A stretch of DNA of 64,000 nucleotides, taken from an uncultured Acetatifactor sp. Lineage in GTDB: Bacteria > Bacillota > Clostridia > Lachnospirales > Lachnospiraceae. A program made the position numbers and the translations under genes. Numbering within the stretch: the first letter of the stretch is position 1; each line of letters opens with the position of its first letter. Of the stretch, positions 8,866 through 17,347 are shown piece after piece. The stretch spans positions 33,449 through 97,448 of the forward strand of contig CAJTPH010000007.1 of the NCBI GenBank assembly GCA_910578215.1, written 5' to 3'. The notes under the pieces were generated by a model. That model did no database searches, was not told where the DNA came from, and saw only the letters and a program-made list of their open reading frames with translations.

Positions 8866-8940
8866 ATTTATTCTGCCTTTCTTTCGGTTTTAAATTCTGT
8901 GCGGGCAGACGGACCTGCCATGCCGCCGCGAAGTGTTACG

Positions 8941-9846
8941 TCATTCCCTGGCACGCGCCGTGATAATCCATGTTGCCGGCTCCTGCTTAAAGGTGTTTCT
9001 GCTGCCAAGCTTGGATACGGAAATCTGGATGGTGTCCACATCCGTAAGCCCCAGCGAGGCAAGGGTATCCGGCAGCCCGGCAGCCGCCTTGAAATCCAGG
9101 GTGTAGATCACAACGCTGATTTTAGGATTGACCGAAGTCAGATATTTTAATTCCTGGTCAGTGCTTGCGGATGCCACTAAAAATACCAGAGAGGGTATGG
9201 GGCAGTCCTTCATGCTCTCCTCGTCCACATGGTCTATGATCCTTACATTGTGAAGGTCAAAGTGCGCCACGTTGTCCTCCAGGGTGGTGCGGTCTGCTTT
9301 ATTGTACTCTACGGCGATAACGGAACCCTCGGCGGCTATAAGCGCGGCTTCGATGGCAATGCTCTCTCCTCCGATAACGCAGATATCGTCCTGAGGCGCC
9401 ACCATCATTTTGCCCATAATGACAGCGCGGATTTCGCTGCCCACATAGCGTATGGAGCCCTGCTGGAACATTTCGTTGCTCAGACCTATTTTTGCGGTAT
9501 TGCGCGCGCGGGGATTGATGATCAGCATGCCTGCGGAGGCGTCGATGCCCCGGTCGATCATATCCTTTACCTGATTGTGCAGAATTTCGCCCGCAGGGTC
9601 GGAGCCGTTGTTGTACCAGACCTCACATTCGCCCAGCCCTGCGTTCCACAGGCGGTAAAATATATCGTCGATTCCTGCGTTCGTGAATACCAGAGTGGTT
9701 TTGTGCGCTTCCACTGTGGGGATGACGTTTTTGTTTTTTCCGGTAATATCGATAATTTTAACATGCTCCAGGTCAATCTAGGTGTTTCCGGCATAGTACT
9801 GCAGCCAGGACAGAATGACGTCGTTGGTAAAAATCTGTTTTTCCAT
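8941..9846 (-). CDS. CbiT-like (precorrin-6B methylase-like) protein interrupted by an in-frame TAG
   Basis: A 301-codon frame from ATG 9846, preceded by AGGGGGG, is broken only by TAG at codon 23 (9780-9778). The frame continues unchanged after it, with coding-like sequence IDLEHVKIIDITGKNKNV directly behind the stop. The C-terminal half resembles the SAM-binding domain of CbiT: YVGSEIRAVIMGKMMVAPQD, then CVIGGESIAIEAALIAAEG and VIAVEYNKADRTTLEDNV. The usual GxGTG of active enzymes reads GGESI here, so SAM binding is uncertain. No other cobalamin gene is nearby, so a corrin role is doubtful. If TAG terminates, translation could restart at GTG 9714, giving 257 residues without the N-terminus. 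Confidence 0.65.
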
Positions 9847-9929
9847 AATAAGTACCCCCCTAAAGTGTGATTCCCGTATTTCCATGTATACCGGCGGGAC
9901 AGACGCTCCTGCGATTTCCGGCTTCTGCC

Positions 9930-10262
9930 TCTGGCGCACATGGAATCAGAAGTTGCCACAAGGCCCTCTTGTGTCAACATTGTACCACAATTTCGTGCGC
10001 TTTAGCGCACATGGAATCAGAAGTTGCCACAAAGCCCTTCTGTGTCAACATTGTACCATATCAGCAGGAAATCAAGCGCAAGCGCAGCGAGCATTTGATT
10101 TCACCTGATATGGTAACGAAAGAATCAAATCTGCTTGGCAGATTTTAAGCGCGCAGCGGCTGGATTCTTGAGTGTATTGTACCATAATTCGTGCGCTTTA
10201 GCGCACATGGAATCAGAAGTTGCCACAAGGTCCTCTTGTGTCAACATTGTACCATAATTTAT
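9930..10262. repeat. Cluster of structured intergenic repeats
   Basis: Three direct copies of a roughly 65-70 bp unit (about 9932-9993, 9994-10062, 10190-10260). Each unit has two hairpins: GTGCGC-TTTA-GCGCAC (truncated in copy 1) and GTTGCCACAAG with CTTGTGTCAAC. Between copies 2 and 3 lies a separate long palindrome, TACCATATCAG...CTGATATGGTA (10047-10112), with an inner AAATCAA/TTGATTT pair and a further hairpin AAATCTGC-ttg-GCAGATTT (10126-10146). No coding frame spans it convincingly. It marks the boundary between the GC-rich part and the AT-richer islet. Confidence 0.8.
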
Positions 10263-10392
10263 TTTGCTTGGAAATAAAATTGATAAATAATGGAAAACAT
10301 TTTAATCCAAGTCATTTAGTGGACCGATTTCATCATATTATCTCAGCGGTAAATCTTTAAAGTCCTCACTTTGCCCCAAAAGCAGGCTGGTT
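10263..10392. other. Intergenic, nothing recognised
   Basis: AT-rich DNA downstream of the XRE regulator gene. No gene, hairpin terminator or repeat is apparent. Confidence 0.4.
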
Positions 10393-10902
10393 TTAATCTT
10401 TTTTCCATGTTAAAAAAATACCAATAATTGCACCAATAAGGATAATCGGTGCTACTCTGACAAACAGCCATTCAAATGAGTGGAATGCCACTCCAAGAAC
10501 GGCGGTTTCGGGGTCGCTATAATTCCACCCCAAGTAAGAACTCTCCAATGCCAATAAGATTGCAAAAGCTATTACTATGATTGCACATAACGAAATAAGC
10601 GACCAATGAATAATTTTTCTTCTCGTGGTTTTCCTTTGTGCCAGCTGCAAGTTTATTACCTCCAATTTTTCGGAAATGGCTTTTAAAGTATCAACCTCCG
10701 TTTCGATAACTGTTTCTCCTAACAGCGTGCTTACAGGCGTTTCAAGCACTTCTGATAAGGAGATTAACAGATCAGAATCGGGAACAGACAGTCCTTGCTC
10801 CCATTTAGAAACTGTCTGTCGCACGATGTTCAGCTTGACAGCAAGCTCTTGTTGTGAAAGTCCCTTTGATTTTCTGATTGCTTTAATATTTTCTTTGAGC
10901 AT
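10393..10902 (-). CDS. XRE-family transcriptional regulator with C-terminal membrane helices
   Basis: 169 residues from ATG 10902, which has AAAGGAGG nine bases upstream; the longer frame upstream lacks such a site. Residues 2-58 form an XRE helix-turn-helix (IRKSKGLSQQELAVKLNIVR, QTVSKWEQGLSVPD). A short helical linker follows, then two transmembrane segments (IIHWSLISLCAIIVIAFAIL and WLFVRVAPIILIGAIIGIFL). Membrane-tethered XRE proteins of this shape are common in Firmicutes; their signals are mostly unknown. Base composition is AT-richer than most of the window and like the alanyl-tRNA synthetase gene next to it. Confidence 0.88.
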   Translation of the reverse strand: MLKENIKAIRKSKGLSQQELAVKLNIVRQTVSKWEQGLSVPDSDLLISLSEVLETPVSTLLGETVIETEVDTLKAISEKLEVINLQLAQRKTTRRKIIHWSLISLCAIIVIAFAILLALESSYLGWNYSDPETAVLGVAFHSFEWLFVRVAPIILIGAIIGIFLTWKKD

Positions 10903-11131
10903 TAGGGATAGCCTCCTTTCGATTTTCACCACTATTGTAGGCGAAACTGCCCGTTGCCACAAGCAACGCATTTTAACATTTTTAGAAAACAGCATATTTC
11001 TCTTTTTGTTACGGATATGGCACTATGAGACTTTCACGATACGGGCAGGGAGGTATTCTCAATTAAAAAGCAGGAGAGCAGACTCAACCCTCTATACAAC
11101 GATGCTGTGAATTGTTTTGGATAATGCAAAC

Positions 11132-12907
11132 CTAATGCTCATTAATAACAGCCTTGATTCGTCTGACACCGGCAGAGGATGCTTCTTCCTTTATAATTTT
11201 AAAAGAAACAAGTTCTCCGGTATTTTTAGCATGAGGACCGCCGCAAATTTCTTTAGAGTATCCGGGGATTGTATACACTTTTACTATTTCACCATATTTT
11301 CCCGAAAAAACACCGATGGCTCCTTCTTTATAAGCTCTCTTATGAGTCATCTCGTCCAGAATGACATCGAGCTTTTTCCCGATAGCTTCATTTACGATAG
11401 CTTCGACTTTTTCCAATTCCTCCTTTGTGACTTTCCGTCCAAAAGAAAAATCAAACCTTAATCGTTCGGAAGTAATATTACTACCTCTCTGGAACACTTC
11501 CTCACCAAGAACCCTTCTTAATGCTCCGTGCAACAAATGTGTTGCCGTGTGAAGTCGGGCGGTCTGCTCGTTTTTGTCTGCCAGACCGCCCGCAAACTTG
11601 CCTTCTGCTCCCTGTCTGGATTTGTTCTGGTGCTCCTTAAATTGCTTCTGGAATCCATCCATATCCACTTGATATCCTCTTTCCGAAGCCAATTCTGATG
11701 TGAATTCAATGGGAAAACCGAAGGTATCATACAATTTGAATGCCAGTTCACCACTAAGAATTCCGCCTTGTTCTATACAGTCAAGATATCTGTTTGCCTT
11801 TTTAAGCCCCTCGTCCAGGGTCTTGGAAAATAAATGATACTCCTTTTGCAGTTGCTCCAGAATGAACTCCCTGTTTTTTCCAAGCTCCGGGTAAACCAGC
11901 CGGTATTGTTCAATAATCACTCCCGATAGTTCACACAAATAATTTTCATTTATGTCAGCCTTCTTGAACAAGCGGATAATTCTACGAATCAGCCTTCTCA
12001 AAATATATCCCTGCTCTGTATTGGACGGATTGATCTTCATAGGGTCGCCAAGAATAAAAGTAATTGCTCTTGTATGTTCACAAATAATTCTTTTATCTCG
12101 CTCAGGGATGGCTTTTCCTTCCTTTTCAAGAATTTCTTCAAGCGTCTGCATAATTGGAATAAATAACTCTGTATCATACACATTCGTTTTCCCATTAAAA
12201 ATTGTCAAAACGCGCTCCAAGCCCATTCCCGTATCCACATTTTTCTGCTTTAGCTCTGTATAAGTACCATCAACCTCCTTATTGAACTGCATGAAAACAT
12301 TATTCCAAATCTCAACATATTTTCCACATTTACATGACGGTCCACAATTCGGACCACATTTAGGTTTGTCCATATCGTAGAAGATTTCAGTGTCCGGTCC
12401 GCAAGGACCTGTCTGTCCGGCTGGTCCCCACCAGTTACTTTCTCTTCCATATCGAAAAATCTGGTCATTTTTAAGTCCAAAGCCTTTCCAAATTTTTTCT
12501 GCCTCCACATCAGCCGGCGCCAGTTCATCGCCTTCAAATACCGTCACCGCCAGTCTTTCCGGCGGAATATGAAGATAATTGGTCAGGAAATCAAAACTCA
12601 TAGAAATGGATTCTTGTTTAAAATAGTCTCCTAAGGACCAATTCCCCAACATTTCAAAAAAGGTGCAATGTGTATCGTCTCCTACTTCATCTATATCTTC
12701 TGTTCTTACACACTTCTGAACGTCTGTAAGCCTTCTTCCACCGGGATGTTTCTCACCCAACAAATAGGGCACCAATGGATGCATTCCTGCAGTGGTAAAC
12801 AAAACGGTCGGGTCATTCTCTGGGAGAAGTGATGCGGACGGGATTTCCTTATGCCCCCTTTCTTTAAAAAAGTTTACATACATTGTTCTTAATTCATTTG
12901 CTGTCAT
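11132..12907 (-). CDS. alaS: Alanyl-tRNA synthetase, short form lacking the C-terminal domain
   Basis: 591 residues, against about 870 for standard AlaRS. The aminoacylation domain is complete (FFKERGHKEIPSASLLPEND, FTTAGMHPLVPYLLG, CVRTEDIDEVG). The middle tRNA-binding domain and the editing domain are present, with editing ligands HTATH (453-457) and CGGPH (555-559). The protein ends about 30 residues after that, so the DHHA1/C-Ala part used for dimerisation and tRNA elbow contact is missing. Two extra CGPNCGPSCKCG cysteines around 185-196 may bind zinc. ATG 12907 follows AAGGAGA. An alanine T-box controls it. It may be a second, acquired AlaRS or the only one; the window cannot tell. Confidence 0.92.
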   Translation of the reverse strand: MTANELRTMYVNFFKERGHKEIPSASLLPENDPTVLFTTAGMHPLVPYLLGEKHPGGRRLTDVQKCVRTEDIDEVGDDTHCTFFEMLGNWSLGDYFKQESISMSFDFLTNYLHIPPERLAVTVFEGDELAPADVEAEKIWKGFGLKNDQIFRYGRESNWWGPAGQTGPCGPDTEIFYDMDKPKCGPNCGPSCKCGKYVEIWNNVFMQFNKEVDGTYTELKQKNVDTGMGLERVLTIFNGKTNVYDTELFIPIMQTLEEILEKEGKAIPERDKRIICEHTRAITFILGDPMKINPSNTEQGYILRRLIRRIIRLFKKADINENYLCELSGVIIEQYRLVYPELGKNREFILEQLQKEYHLFSKTLDEGLKKANRYLDCIEQGGILSGELAFKLYDTFGFPIEFTSELASERGYQVDMDGFQKQFKEHQNKSRQGAEGKFAGGLADKNEQTARLHTATHLLHGALRRVLGEEVFQRGSNITSERLRFDFSFGRKVTKEELEKVEAIVNEAIGKKLDVILDEMTHKRAYKEGAIGVFSGKYGEIVKVYTIPGYSKEICGGPHAKNTGELVSFKIIKEEASSAGVRRIKAVINEH

Positions 12908-12935
12908 GTTTCATTCTCCTTTTTGAAATTTTTCC

Positions 12936-13220
12936 AAAACAAAAGCCCTAAGCTGATATATATCAACTTAGGGCGAACTTTCATGTCCGTGTTACCACCT
13001 AATTTCAGATTTCTCTGCACTCTGTCAATACGGGATTTCTCCGATATTGCTTCCTGCGTTAACGGGGGAACTCCGTTGAAGCCTACTAAGATATATCTGT
13101 TCGGTTCACAGCTCAGAGGCTGCTTCAATATTAGTTCTTTGAAGATTCGCACCAACCATCTTCTCTCTGTGAAATCCCTAATACTTACTATTCCTCGTCA
13201 AAGCCTTTTGTTTTGAATTA
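12936..13220 (-). promoter_or_regulatory. T-box leader, alanine type
   Basis: Read on the minus strand from the start site near 13220. Stem I contains the AGTA bulge region and GAAGCAGCCTCTGAGC, in which the specifier after GAA is GCA (13123-13121), an alanine codon. The conserved stem III-like CAACGG...CCGTTA follows. The T-box motif AGGTGGTAACACGGA is at 13000-12986. A terminator stem GCCCTAAG...CTTAGGGC (12974-12945) with TTTTGTTTT completes the switch; TTAGG of the antiterminator competes with CCTAA of the terminator. Uncharged tRNA-Ala should allow transcription of the synthetase gene downstream. Confidence 0.9.
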
Positions 13221-13226
13221 GCCGGA

Positions 13227-13255
13227 AGTATAACACGATAGAAAGTATTTGTCAA
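13227..13255 (-). promoter_or_regulatory. Sigma-A promoter for the T-box/alaS transcript
   Basis: On the minus strand TTGACA (13255-13250) and TATACT (13232-13227) are separated by 17 bases, a near-perfect consensus. The T-box leader begins just downstream. Confidence 0.85.
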
Positions 13256-13594
13256 GCAGTTCACCATTTTCCATATGTTTTGTGTTATAATGTTTTATGT
13301 GAATTTGTTGTCTCAGTTCCGCTTCAGCCAGCACAGCGCAGATGTCCACCGTACATCTTGTGCCCTCATTTTTTTCCGCGATGCGAAGCTTCGTTTTCCT
13401 GGGCTCGCAATGTCCTGTGGGAAAATATAATATAAAGGAGACTTTAAGGGAAAGCTCATCTGTGATAAACTTAGTGTTAGGATTAGCCGGAATTTTAATA
13501 CCGAAATATAAGGGCGGCAATGAGGCAGTGGGGATTGATGACTTCACGTTTATTGTGGAGCTGAACAGTTATAAAATGAAAGGATACGGCAATT

Positions 13595-13873
13595 ATGGAT
13601 ACTACTAAGGAATCAAAAGGCGGATCATTTATTCGCATGACAGCCAGTGGGGTTTTATTAGCTGGAATTATTATTTTTTCCACAGGTATATATTATTGCG
13701 TAATTAAGGCAGGTATCCCTTATCAAGACCCGCCGTTAGAGCTACAAATACAATATACCATTAACTGGGAGATTGGCAACATACTGGTAAAGGAGGGTTT
13801 TCTGCTTTCCATATGTGGTGGAATTGCAGGTTTGCTTTATAAATTGATATTGAAGAAAAGGCGAAAGAAATAA
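13595..13873 (+). CDS. Small membrane protein of unknown function
   Basis: 92 residues with two hydrophobic segments: about 17-36 (SGVLLAGIIIFSTGIYYCVI) and 67-84 (FLLSICGGIAGLLYKLIL), and a basic C-terminus (KKRRKK). AAAGGA lies ten bases before ATG 13595. No family is recognised. The preceding DNA (13260-13594) holds fragments of an open frame without a convincing start and may be a decayed gene. Composition is AT-rich like the neighbouring synthetase islet. Confidence 0.5.
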   Translation: MDTTKESKGGSFIRMTASGVLLAGIIIFSTGIYYCVIKAGIPYQDPPLELQIQYTINWEIGNILVKEGFLLSICGGIAGLLYKLILKKRRKK

Positions 13874-14049
13874 AATTAAGGATGAGGCAACAGAAAGCCT
13901 TGTATTGAGCACAGTGATTCATGAAACCTCCGGCAGCCTGATTTAAGCCGAAAAGCAGCTGACAGGGAATGGAAGCTTATTCTGTGTATATTTCCCCTTA
14001 CCGGGTACATAATATCGGCCATAAATACAATTCCAACAGGAGGCGCATT

Positions 14050-14490
14050 ATGGAAGACGATACAATTAAGCTGCTCCGGGAGTGCAACGCAGGAATAAAA
14101 ATGGGCGTTTCCTCCCTGGACGATGTGATAGAGCATGTAAAGAGCGAAGGTTTGAGGGAGCTTTTGGCAAAGAGCAAGGAGACCCATACAAAGCTGGGCA
14201 ATACCACCCATAAATATCTGAACGAGTTTCACGAGGATGGCAAGGAGCCTGCGATGATGGCAAAGGTCATGTCAAAGATGAAGTCGGACGTCAAGCTTGG
14301 AATGGCAGACGGGGCAAATGCCGACAGGATGGCTGCGGACCTGGTTACGGATGGCTGTAATATGGGCGTTAAAAGCCTGTATAAATATTTGAACCAATAT
14401 CCGGCGGCGGAGGGCAGGGTCAAACAGCTTGCAAAGGATGTGGCGCAGGCTGAGGACACTCTGGTGAAGGATCTCAGAGATTATCTGTAG
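14050..14490 (+). CDS. Helical protein, ferritin-like/DUF2383-like
   Basis: 146 residues from ATG 14050, chosen for AGGAGG six bases upstream; the longer frame starting at 13969 has none. The sequence is almost entirely helical and reads as a four-helix bundle: TIKLLRECNAGIKMGVSSLD, then KSKETHTKLGNTTHKYLNEF, MMAKVMSKMKSDVKLGM and MAADLVTDGCNMGVKSLYKY. This resembles DUF2383/PA2169-type ferritin-like proteins found in Firmicutes. The usual pairs of Glu and His ligands for a di-iron site are not obvious, so metal binding is unproven. It stands alone between two intergenic regions. Confidence 0.65.
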   Translation: MEDDTIKLLRECNAGIKMGVSSLDDVIEHVKSEGLRELLAKSKETHTKLGNTTHKYLNEFHEDGKEPAMMAKVMSKMKSDVKLGMADGANADRMAADLVTDGCNMGVKSLYKYLNQYPAAEGRVKQLAKDVAQAEDTLVKDLRDYL

Positions 14491-14559
14491 GCATGAGGGT
14501 ACGGCGCAGCTACGGAATTGGAGTGACAGACAAAGCTGTGGCGGCGTCGTATTTTTTCC

Positions 14560-14589
14560 TTGTAGAATGACCTGTTTTTAGCGTATAAT
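14560..14589 (+). promoter_or_regulatory. Promoter upstream of exonuclease III gene
   Basis: TTGTAG (14560-14565) and a perfect TATAAT (14584-14589) with 18 bases between. The start site would lie about 70 bases before the gene. Confidence 0.6.
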
Positions 14590-14666
14590 CAAAAAGGCAG
14601 TCTGCGGGGAGGTTACATAGCGGATTGGAACCGATATAAAAAAGGCGAAAGGCGGATAGCGGGAAA

Positions 14667-15434
14667 ATGAAACTTATTTCATGGAATGTGAACGGTCTGC
14701 GGGCGGTTATGGGAAAAAATTTTATGGAGGAATTCCGGAAGCTGGATGCGGACATTTTCTGTCTGCAGGAGACGAAGCTTCAGGAGGGGCAGATTCAGAT
14801 GGAGCTGCCCGGATATTTTCAATATTGGAATTACGCGGAAAAAAAGGGCTATTCCGGCACGGCGATCTTTACAAAACATGAACCTGCGGCTGTCACATAC
14901 GGAATGGGTATTGAGGAGCATGATCATGAGGGCAGGGTCATTACCCTGGAGTATGACAGCTTTTATGTGGTGACGGTTTACACACCCAATTCCCAGGATG
15001 AGCTGAAAAGGCTGGACTATCGTATGCAGTGGGAGGATGCCTTCCGGGATTATTTAAATAAGCTTGCCGCCGGGAAGGGCGTTATTGTCTGCGGAGACAT
15101 GAATGTGGCACATAAGGAGATCGACTTGAAAAATCCAAAGACAAACCACAATAACCCCGGCTTTACGGACGCGGAGAGGGGCAGGATGACAGAGCTTTTG
15201 AACAGCGGGTTTGTGGATACCTACCGCTATTTTTATCCCGATGTGGAAAATGTCTACAGCTGGTGGTCCTATCGGTTTCAGGCGCGGGCGAAGAATACAG
15301 GGTGGCGCATCGATTATTTCCTGGCGTCGGAGGGCCTGAAGGACAGGCTTTCAGGAGCGGCGATCCACACGGATATTATGGGCTCTGACCACTGCCCTGT
15401 GGAGCTGACCATCGATATGCCTGATATAAGGTGA
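14667..15434 (+). CDS. xth: Exodeoxyribonuclease III (AP endonuclease)
   Basis: 255 residues, normal length for the ExoIII/ExoA family. It cuts DNA at abasic sites and removes 3' blocking groups in base-excision repair. Family motifs run in order: SWNVNGLRAV (5-14), DIFCLQETKL with the metal-binding Glu (about 30-39), the catalytic VCGDMNVAHKEIDLKNPK (about 137-155), and the C-terminal SDHCPVELTI (about 240-250). LQETK, GDMN and SDHCP are the residues that bind metal and activate water. The stop codon overlaps a GTG of the next frame, but the next gene probably starts further on. Confidence 0.96.
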   Translation: MKLISWNVNGLRAVMGKNFMEEFRKLDADIFCLQETKLQEGQIQMELPGYFQYWNYAEKKGYSGTAIFTKHEPAAVTYGMGIEEHDHEGRVITLEYDSFYVVTVYTPNSQDELKRLDYRMQWEDAFRDYLNKLAAGKGVIVCGDMNVAHKEIDLKNPKTNHNNPGFTDAERGRMTELLNSGFVDTYRYFYPDVENVYSWWSYRFQARAKNTGWRIDYFLASEGLKDRLSGAAIHTDIMGSDHCPVELTIDMPDIR

Positions 15435-15490
15435 GGCTGTTTCCCGGGATAAGTGAAATATGCAGCCAATGGATTCGTGAGGAATGTGGA

Positions 15491-15709
15491 ATGGATATAG
15501 GGTTGTTTGAAAACTATGAAGATGACGGGCAGCTGAGCCTGTTCGGCGCGGAGGAGCCTGTGCCGGAACCGGAGACGGAAGGCGGTACGGACGTCAGGAT
15601 CAGGAGCTGTTCCAGCTGCGGCAGGCTTTTGCTTGTGAGGGAGGATAACGGCTCATTCTTCGTCTCGGAATGTAATAGCTGCGGCATCATATACCGTCAG
15701 AAAAGGTAA
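15491..15709 (+). CDS. Small zinc-ribbon protein
   Basis: 72 residues from ATG 15491 (GAGGAA six bases upstream); an in-frame GTG at 15431 overlapping the previous stop is an alternative start. An acidic N-terminal half (MDIGLFENYEDDGQLSLFG) precedes a zinc ribbon with two Cys pairs: CSSCGRLLLV and CNSCGIIYRQ, 20 residues apart. Proteins of this shape are often accessory DNA- or RNA-binding factors. Co-transcription with exonuclease III is likely, and a repair-related role is inference only. Confidence 0.65.
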   Translation: MDIGLFENYEDDGQLSLFGAEEPVPEPETEGGTDVRIRSCSSCGRLLLVREDNGSFFVSECNSCGIIYRQKR

Positions 15710-15751
15710 GCCGTCAGCATGGGGTGGTGCCGCATAAAGAAGCCGGCAGTA

Positions 15752-16741
15752 TCAGACACGGCCGGCCAATGTAAACGGGCGGTACCCGCATGCTTGAAAC
15801 AGTTCGTTGACAGCCGCCTGATAATCGGCTATTTTGACAGCTTTGCGTATTTTTTTCAGGTACCTTTCTGGGGACTCAAAGCCGCAGCTGAAAAAGGTCC
15901 AGAAATCCTTCATTTTGTGCAGGGTGGGAAGGTCTCCGGACATGATCTCCCGATAGCCCTCCAGAAGCTCGCCGTGAAAGGCGCGGAGAGTGGAGAGGGA
16001 ATTCTCGGCGCTGCCGCTTACGGCGCCGGACTTCAGCTGCCCGGGAAGATAAGGATACTGCAAAACGCCCCTGCCGATCATGACGGTATCTACGGAGGGC
16101 AGCTCCTTTAATAACGAGGCAAGGCTTTCTGGCGATACGATATCTCCGTTATAGCAGAGAGGCACAGACAGCTGCTCCTTGGCGCGGCGGAACGCGTCCC
16201 TGTGAGGGCGTCCCGTATAGAACTCCTTCTGCAGGCGTGGGTGAACAATCAGTTCTTCCATGGGATAGCCCGCGTAAAGCTTTAAAAGCTGCTCCCATTC
16301 GCCGATATCCCTGACGCCGATCCTTGTTTTTATAGAGACTTTTATTGGGCATCTTTCATAGACGGTATCTAAAAATATCTTTAATTCCTCCGGAAATTCA
16401 AGGAAACCTGCACCGCGTTTTTTGGCGGTTACCGTGCCGGAGGGACAGCCAAGGTTGAGGTTCACGGTGTCATAACCGTAGTCGGCAGCCTGCCCGGCAA
16501 TTTCCAGAAATTCGTCGGCGCGGTTGGTGAGGATCTGCGGTACAAGCCTCATGCCGACGTTGTGCTCCGGGAGAAGCTCGTTTCGCTCCCGGCTGCTTAA
16601 ACTTCTGTTTGCAATAAAAGGGGTGAAATATTTGTCGATACCGCCAAAATATTTGTGATATGCCCTGCGAAAGACATATGTGGTGAGCCCCTCCATGGGG
16701 GCAAGGTAATATTTCAGCGGATGTGTTGAATCGCAATTCAT
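15752..16741 (-). CDS. dus: tRNA-dihydrouridine synthase family protein
   Basis: 329 residues. This FMN enzyme reduces uridine to dihydrouridine in tRNA. The start of the TIM barrel (YYLAPMEGLTTYVFR, about 11-25) and the Dus signature NLNLGCPSGTVTAKKRGAGF with the catalytic Cys (about 100-120) are clear. Phosphate and flavin-binding stretches follow: VSIKTRIG, LIVHPR and VMIGRGVLQ. ATG 16741 is preferred over upstream starts because GGAAGG lies close before it and because the alignment to the family begins there. It is read toward the zinc-ribbon gene, with only 42 bases between the convergent stops and no clear terminator. Confidence 0.92.
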   Translation of the reverse strand: MNCDSTHPLKYYLAPMEGLTTYVFRRAYHKYFGGIDKYFTPFIANRSLSSRERNELLPEHNVGMRLVPQILTNRADEFLEIAGQAADYGYDTVNLNLGCPSGTVTAKKRGAGFLEFPEELKIFLDTVYERCPIKVSIKTRIGVRDIGEWEQLLKLYAGYPMEELIVHPRLQKEFYTGRPHRDAFRRAKEQLSVPLCYNGDIVSPESLASLLKELPSVDTVMIGRGVLQYPYLPGQLKSGAVSGSAENSLSTLRAFHGELLEGYREIMSGDLPTLHKMKDFWTFFSCGFESPERYLKKIRKAVKIADYQAAVNELFQACGYRPFTLAGRV

Positions 16742-16887
16742 GAAAAACCTTCCGTTTCCTGTCTGGCGTCTGCCGGTTAGATTTATAAGAAGAATGAAAT
16801 ATAATCCGTGTCTGCTGTAAAAAGGGGGATGCGAAACCATAACAGTATCCGCTTCCCCGTTGCTGCTTCCGGTGATAAAATCGGGAA

Positions 16888-17211
16888 TCACATCCAGAGC
16901 TTAATGGTCTTGATCAGCTTCTTTTTCTGGTTGTCATCAAGCTTGGAGGCAAGCTCCAGAAGCTCGTTATCCAAAGCGTTTTTGCGGTATTCCGGCTCAA
17001 TTCTTCCAATCAGGGAGTCCAGGGAAATGTTCATCAGTTTAGCATAATAGATCAGTACGCGAAGGGACATGGCGGTTCTGTTGTTTTCAACGTTGCTGAT
17101 GTAACCGGGAGTCACATTCAACGCTTCTGCCACCTCTGCCTGAGTCAGCTTCATCTGAATGCGGAGTTCCTTTACCTGTGCGCCAAGATTGTCAAATTCG
17201 ATGTTGCTCAT
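16888..17211 (-). CDS. XRE-family transcriptional regulator
   Basis: 107 residues. An N-terminal helix-turn-helix (LGAQVKELRIQMKLTQAEVA, ALNVTPGYISNVENNRTAMS, about 9-50) is followed by a helical tail (about 75-107). ATG 17211 has GGAGGA eight bases upstream. Such short XRE repressors with a helical dimerisation tail are common in Clostridia. It is divergent from recQ, sharing a 135-bp intergenic region, and could regulate either its own gene or recQ; no operator is evident. Confidence 0.88.
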   Translation of the reverse strand: MSNIEFDNLGAQVKELRIQMKLTQAEVAEALNVTPGYISNVENNRTAMSLRVLIYYAKLMNISLDSLIGRIEPEYRKNALDNELLELASKLDDNQKKKLIKTIKLWM

Positions 17212-17277
17212 AATCAATCCTCCGTATAAGTTTAAATAACAGAATAAAAATATATATTAGTATACAATAATTCACAC

Positions 17278-17306
17278 TTGATTTAAATTCCTGATTTCGA
17301 TATAAT
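17278..17306 (+). promoter_or_regulatory. Promoter of recQ
   Basis: TTGATT (17278-17283) and TATAAT (17301-17306) are spaced by exactly 17 bases. The start site would be about 35 bases before the recQ ATG. Confidence 0.7.
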
Positions 17307-17347
17307 TACTTTTTAAAGTATAGAAAGGACGCGGAAAAGGCTTTAAC

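Noticed and set aside
9778..9780. Pyrrolysine insertion at the in-frame TAG
   Set aside because: No pyl genes in the window and the protein is not a methylamine methyltransferase. A point mutation is simpler.
13342..13608. An 88-codon plus-strand frame before the small membrane protein
   Set aside because: No ribosome-binding site at its start, no recognisable motif, and overlap with the next gene. The 3' half may be a decayed gene fragment but cannot be supported.
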